Assembly (NCBI GenBank): GCA_024697545.1
Contig: JAILFN010000082.1
Coordinates: 1 to 51,152, forward strand
Direction: 5' to 3'
From: Ruminococcus sp.
GTDB lineage: Bacteria; Bacillota; Clostridia; Oscillospirales; Ruminococcaceae
Length of the DNA stretch: 51,152 nucleotides
In this document: positions 48,713 through 51,152 of the stretch, piece by piece
Numbering within the stretch: position 1 is the stretch's first letter
Layout of the letters: every line of letters starts with the position of its first letter
Notes under the pieces: generated by a model
Told to the model about the DNA's origin: nothing
Seen by the model: only the letters and a program-made list of their open reading frames with translations
Databases searched by the model: none
Translations under genes and position numbers: made by a program

Positions 48713-49723
48713 ATGGCGTTTCTTTCTGAACAGGGATATCATGCAAAGTGATATACCCAGCGCACCCGCGCCGCCCGAGGCTGCCGTTATTATCTTCTTA
48801 CGGCGTTCGCGGCGTTCTTTTTCCAGCTGCCTGAGCTGCTGCTGCTCGATCTGATACTGCATCGCGGCTTCGTCATCGTAATAGGTGAAAGTCTCTTTCT
48901 CGATGACCTCGCGGACGGTCTTGGCGATAAGGGCGTGGCCGTCGGCATTCGGGTGGATATCGTAGCTCTTGATATTGGTGAGCTCCTCTGCCCTGCCCTT
49001 GAACTGTGCCGCGACATCGACTATCCTATATCTGCTGCCGTTATCGGATGTCGTGACGATTATCCTGTTCAGGTCGCCAATCTTATCCTCGGAGAGGTCG
49101 GATATCGGGGTCAGCGAAAAGTCCTCGAGGGGGTCGTAGAGCGTCTGGATAAACAGCGTGAAATCCTTCTTTTCCGCCCTGTCGTATATCTCATCGACGA
49201 TCTGCGGGAGGTTCTGCTCATATACGTCGAGGTGTTCGTCAAGGGTATCCTCGAGCGACAGAGCGCGGTCAAGGGTCTCGCCGAGACCGATATTTTTTTC
49301 GATAAGTCCCTCGAGCGGACCCAGCAGGTCGTTGCCGCCTATAGATACCACGGCGGCGTCGGCTTCGGCGAGATATTCGTCCATTTCGCCGTTTCTAAGC
49401 TTATTCAGCAGTCCGTTCGAGGTAAGCCCGTCCTTTGCGACATTATCATATCCGAAGGACGCTGCGGCGGGCAGCTCGGAATCGAAGACCTGTGCTAAGA
49501 TATTGGCATATGAGGCACATTTTGACTTATCATCGGGGTCATAGGCATCAAGACCATATCCCGCGGCTATAGAATCGCCCATTAAAACGATATGCGGCGG
49601 GGTATTCACCTTTACATTGAAATCGGGCTTTTCGGCATATACGGGCGGCGCTGCTGCCGATATCATATATATCGCCGCTGCCGCAGCCGCAGCCGTTTTT
49701 TGCATGACAGGCAAAGCTTTCAT
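48710..49723 (-). CDS. secreted, membrane-tethered SGNH/GDSL hydrolase
   Basis: A 337-residue protein, ATG after AAGGAG. It has a signal peptide (KTAAAAAAAIYMISAAAPPVYA), then an SGNH hydrolase: block I IVLMGDSIAAGYG (Ser51), block III VVSIGGNDLLG (Asn131) and block V SYDIHPNADGH (Asp255, His257). A charged helix (~285-310, QQQLRQLEKERRERRKK) leads to a C-terminal membrane helix and RKKRH, which tethers the enzyme to the outer face. Such enzymes deacylate lipids or sugars. It is the first gene of the operon with the PIN-like protein, 51 bases away. Confidence 0.9.
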   Translation of the reverse strand: MKALPVMQKTAAAAAAAIYMISAAAPPVYAEKPDFNVKVNTPPHIVLMGDSIAAGYGLDAYDPDDKSKCASYANILAQVFDSELPAAASFGYDNVAKDGLTSNGLLNKLRNGEMDEYLAEADAAVVSIGGNDLLGPLEGLIEKNIGLGETLDRALSLEDTLDEHLDVYEQNLPQIVDEIYDRAEKKDFTLFIQTLYDPLEDFSLTPISDLSEDKIGDLNRIIVTTSDNGSRYRIVDVAAQFKGRAEELTNIKSYDIHPNADGHALIAKTVREVIEKETFTYYDDEAAMQYQIEQQQLRQLEKERRERRKKIITAASGGAGALGISLCMISLFRKKRH

Positions 49724-49780
49724 ATATAAATCTCCTTGATATTTCGTTAGTTCGCGTTCGGCGGGACTGATATCATATAT

Positions 49781-49809
49781 ATAATACTATATTATTCAGC
49801 AAATGTCAA
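49781..49809 (-). promoter_or_regulatory. promoter of the SGNH-PIN-YfcE operon
   Basis: TTGACA (49804-49809), 17-bp spacer, TATTAT (49781-49786) on the minus strand. The leader is about 50 bases. Confidence 0.7.
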
Positions 49810-49849
49810 TATACCCGAGAATATGTTTTGAAAAAAATATATACAACGA

Positions 49850-49880
49850 AAGACCCCCCTGCTTTCACATGGGGATCTTC
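49850..49880 (-). terminator. weak terminator after the orphan fragment at 49961
   Basis: AAGA(T)CCCC / GGGGTCTT stem with one bulge, then a T-rich tract TCGTTGTATATATTTTTTT on the minus strand. Confidence 0.35.
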
Positions 49881-49960
49881 CGACAAGTTAAATTAAATAG
49901 AATTATTTTTGTACTGGTTTTAAGCCTTAATAAAAATCATGATCAGGTACAAGGCATCAC

Positions 49961-50248
49961 TTACTTATTATAATAAGTTCCCCATTTAACTGTACCGGGG
50001 TTCTTAGCAACCTTCCACTGAATAGGAGCAGAATACTGACCAATGATCACGTCCTTCGATCCGGTCTTTGCCCACTGAACATAGAATGAACCAACTCCGC
50101 CGATCGTATCATGACCAATATAAGCAATTCCCGCTTCACCCTCATTTTCTTTGAGCACATCCGCGATGGTCTGCTCACAGCTAACCAGTCCGCTGGCAGT
50201 AGGATCCACATCTCCATCACTAACCACATAATAATACATCATCGCCAT
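49961..50248 (-). CDS. unrecognised 95-residue protein or fragment
   Basis: From ATG 50248 the frame encodes MAMMYYYVVSDGDVDPTASG, a helix with SCEQTIADVLKENEGEAG, then an Ile/Gly/Tyr-rich beta-like part (IAYIGHDTIGGVGSFYVQW) ending KWGTYYNK. The longer open frame upstream runs through two strong hairpins and is not credible as one gene. No ribosome site is visible, so this may be the 3' part of a lost gene. I do not recognise a family. It lies in a stretch of prophage debris beside tRNA genes. Confidence 0.4.
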   Translation of the reverse strand: MAMMYYYVVSDGDVDPTASGLVSCEQTIADVLKENEGEAGIAYIGHDTIGGVGSFYVQWAKTGSKDVIIGQYSAPIQWKVAKNPGTVKWGTYYNK

Positions 50249-50300
50249 CAGAACGTTCGCCCGTCCGCGCGAACGACTCGGCAAGACTTTTATTGTACAA

Positions 50301-50326
50301 AAGCACCCCGAACGTTCGGAGTGCTT
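50301..50326. terminator. 26-bp palindrome, terminator or operator
   Basis: AAGCAC(C)CCGAACGTTCGG(A)GTGCTT is palindromic except one pair and is followed by TTTT on the minus strand. The core GAACGTTC recurs at 50251-50258. It is either a second terminator of the prophage remnant or a binding site. Confidence 0.45.
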
Positions 50327-50334
50327 GATCTTGA

Positions 50335-50372
50335 TAAAAAACCGCCTTGGTTTCCCAAAGCGGTAAGAAACG
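50335..50372 (-). terminator. strong GAAA-tetraloop terminator
   Basis: On the minus strand CCGCTTTGG / CCAAGGCGG (one G-U pair) closes a short loop and is followed by TTTTTT. It interrupts the long open frame 49961-50539 and shows that frame is not a single gene. Confidence 0.8.
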
Positions 50373-50379
50373 ATGTTGT

Positions 50380-50539
50380 TTGGCAGGCGTCCCTTTCTCC
50401 TGAATCTCTCAGGTAGAACCTTGTCATGCCATCGGCTTGTGATCGCCTGCTCGATCTCGAAACCTGCTATCTGCGATTTCATCGTGCAGCGGCAGTAGCA
50501 GACCTCTCCGTATGGGGCGCTCGGGTCGGCGTTTTGCAT
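50380..50539 (-). pseudogene. phage head-morphogenesis (Mu gpF-like) C-terminal fragment
   Basis: The frame from 50539 begins MQNADPSAPYGEVCYCRCTMKSQ. This is the hallmark C-terminal motif of phage minor head proteins (DPSAPxGEVxxCRCTM). SRWHDKVLPERF follows and the frame then enters hairpin sequence. The ~200-300 residues that normally precede the motif are absent. It is a relic of a prophage and the 3' boundary given is approximate. Confidence 0.6.
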
Positions 50540-50615
50540 TACAAGCAGAAGTTTTTAAAGATGGACAGCGGTTTTTGTGCAACTATACAAAATGCAGTTT
50601 TTTTTGAAAAACGTA

Positions 50616-50644
50616 TTGACAAAGGCGAGATTTTGAGATATAAT
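50616..50644 (+). promoter_or_regulatory. promoter of the tRNA pair
   Basis: TTGACA (50616-50621), 17-bp spacer, TATAAT (50639-50644), about 45 bases before the first tRNA. Confidence 0.85.
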
Positions 50645-50695
50645 ATACTAGTCGATTGGGGACGCAGTTCCAATGTGAATCGGCGGTTATCTCGT

Positions 50696-50772
50696 GGCGC
50701 TATAGCTCAGTTGGCTAGAGCACTTGGTTCATACCCAGGGCGTCGGCGGTTCGAATCCACCTAGCGCTACCA
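50696..50772 (+). tRNA. tRNA-Met (CAU), elongator type
   Basis: The 77-base cloverleaf includes an encoded CCA. The acceptor GGCGCTA pairs with TAGCGCT (G1-U72 wobble), the D-arm is AGCTCAGTTGGCTAGAGC and the anticodon arm CTTGG TTCATAC CCAGG. The T-arm is GGCGG TTCGAAT CCACC with one C-A mismatch in the stem. The anticodon CAU with this anticodon stem fits elongator Met; a lysidine-modified Ile(CAU) is less likely but not excluded by sequence alone. Confidence 0.88.
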
Positions 50773-50776
50773 TATC

Positions 50777-50848
50777 GGCCCGTTGGTCAAGAGGTTAAGA
50801 CACCGCCCTTTCACGGCGGAATCATGGGTTCAATTCCCGTACGGGTCA
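50777..50848 (+). tRNA. tRNA-Glu (UUC)
   Basis: The 72-base cloverleaf has acceptor GGCCCGT / ACGGGTC, D-arm TGGTCAAGAGGTTAAGACA, anticodon arm CCGCC CTTTCAC GGCGG (anticodon TTC) and T-arm TGGG TTCAATT CCCG. CCA is not encoded. It is four bases beyond tRNA-Met, so both are one transcript. Confidence 0.93.
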
Positions 50849-50858
50849 TCTTAACGAT

Positions 50859-50899
50859 AGCTCTGAAATCGCGTAAATGCGTGGTTTCAGAGCTTTTCT
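50859..50899 (+). terminator. terminator of the tRNA operon
   Basis: AGCTCTGAAA / TTTCAGAGCT perfect 10-bp stem with a 16-base loop, then TTTCTTTTTG. Confidence 0.85.
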
Positions 50900-51036
50900 T
50901 TTTGCCAAAGATGCCCTTCTGTCCATTGCTTGTCCTTAAAACACCCGAATTTCGCATCTTAAACAAACGTTTAGTAATTTCGCTCAAACGTCGCAAAACA
51001 GGCGTTTGTGAAGTAACCGCCAACCACCCCCAGCCA

Positions 51037-51065
51037 ATGACAAAGTTAGCAAAGAATGATATAAT
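51037..51065 (+). promoter_or_regulatory. promoter of the gene at the right edge
   Basis: ATGACA (51037-51042), 17-bp spacer, TATAAT (51060-51065). Confidence 0.6.
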
Positions 51066-51106
51066 TACTCTGAAGGCAAATCGAAACCTGAAAGGAGTAA
51101 GATATC

Positions 51107-51152
51107 ATGGGAAGAATACGCGAGATAAAAAAGCAGGTGCGTCACAAAGAAT
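51107..51152 (+). CDS. start of a gene running off the right edge
   Basis: ATG 51107 follows AAAGGAG by nine bases and opens the basic N-terminus MGRIREIKKQVRHKE before the window ends. With the promoter just upstream this is probably a real gene, but 15 residues do not allow identification. Its position after a tRNA terminator would suit the first gene of an inserted element. Confidence 0.55.
   Translation, partial: MGRIREIKKQVRHKE

Noticed and set aside
50251-50319. GAACGTTC copies as LexA (SOS) boxes
   Set aside because: The Gram-positive box needs four bases between CGAAC and GTTCG; here the halves are directly joined.
50395-50435. CTGAATCTCTCAGGT resembling the end of a glycine riboswitch
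   Set aside because: The aptamer core and paired stems are missing, and the stretch lies inside the phage-derived frame on the other strand.
50811-51023. 70-codon minus-strand open frame ending TGIEPMIPP
   Set aside because: It runs through the tRNA-Glu gene and its terminator, a common false call.
1-51152. CRISPR arrays
   Set aside because: No regularly spaced direct repeats of 24-40 bases were seen; the repeats found are protein-coding or operator-like.

Overview
The window reads as a chromosomal contig from a Ruminococcus-type member of the Oscillospiraceae (Clostridia). This is inferred from a mid-GC Gram-positive style with strong AGGAGG-like ribosome sites and 17-bp-spaced sigma-A promoters, a sigma-G/YlbJ sporulation pair, secreted fibronectin-III enzymes, a GH26 mannanase, glycogen phosphorylase and the general gene style. 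No 16S gene is present, so the genus is an inference.

Layout. 1-2.9 kb: a PEP/pyruvate-binding ATP-grasp protein running off the left edge and a frameshifted GNAT acetyltransferase behind a leader terminator. 3.0-6.3 kb: a decayed mobile element with a DUF6809-like protein, a 5'-truncated relaxase, a small HTH protein, a tyrosine integrase broken by three in-frame stops, and a tRNA/tmRNA-like 3'-end that looks like its attachment site. 6.3-16.7 kb, minus strand: a CotH/lamin-tail secreted protein, a small Cys protein, ylbJ, sigG, a sugar-binding lipoprotein paired with a membrane protein carrying a degenerate GGDEF domain, and a GH26 mannanase. 16.7-23.2 kb, plus strand: galactokinase, an unknown gene, trmB and a heterodimeric ABC exporter. 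23.3-26.7 kb, minus: degV, trmL with a MITE-like hairpin in its leader, and phosphoglucomutase. 27-30.1 kb, plus: an orphan Panacea-domain protein and a purine-salvage operon (hpt, NCS2 permease, phosphoribosyltransferase). 30.1-41.1 kb, minus: an M15 peptidase, two L,D-transpeptidase-like paralogues (one lacking all catalytic residues), a lipoprotein, MscS, PRPP synthetase and glycogen phosphorylase. 41.4-46.4 kb: a cytidylate-kinase-like protein, typA, and two zinc-ribbon single-pass membrane proteins. 46.6-49.8 kb, minus: an SGNH hydrolase / PIN-like repeat protein / YfcE phosphodiesterase operon. 49.9 kb to the end: prophage debris, tRNA-Met, tRNA-Glu and the start of another gene.

How genes work together. 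Mannan hydrolysis (GH26), galactose phosphorylation (galK), hexose-phosphate interconversion (pgm) and glycogen breakdown (glgP) form a plant-polysaccharide theme. GH26 and galK are divergent, and each promoter carries the same 12-bp palindrome-like site at exactly the same distance. PRPP synthetase feeds the purine-salvage phosphoribosyltransferases. Cell-wall enzymes (M15 peptidase, L,D-transpeptidase, its dead paralogue) cluster in the middle.

The most interesting leads are the mirror-image GH26/galK control region, the catalytically dead YkuD paralogue, the SGNH-PIN-YfcE operon with a three-repeat PIN protein, the tandem zinc-ribbon membrane proteins, the degenerate GGDEF receptor paired with a sugar-binding protein, and the orphan Panacea antitoxin-like gene.
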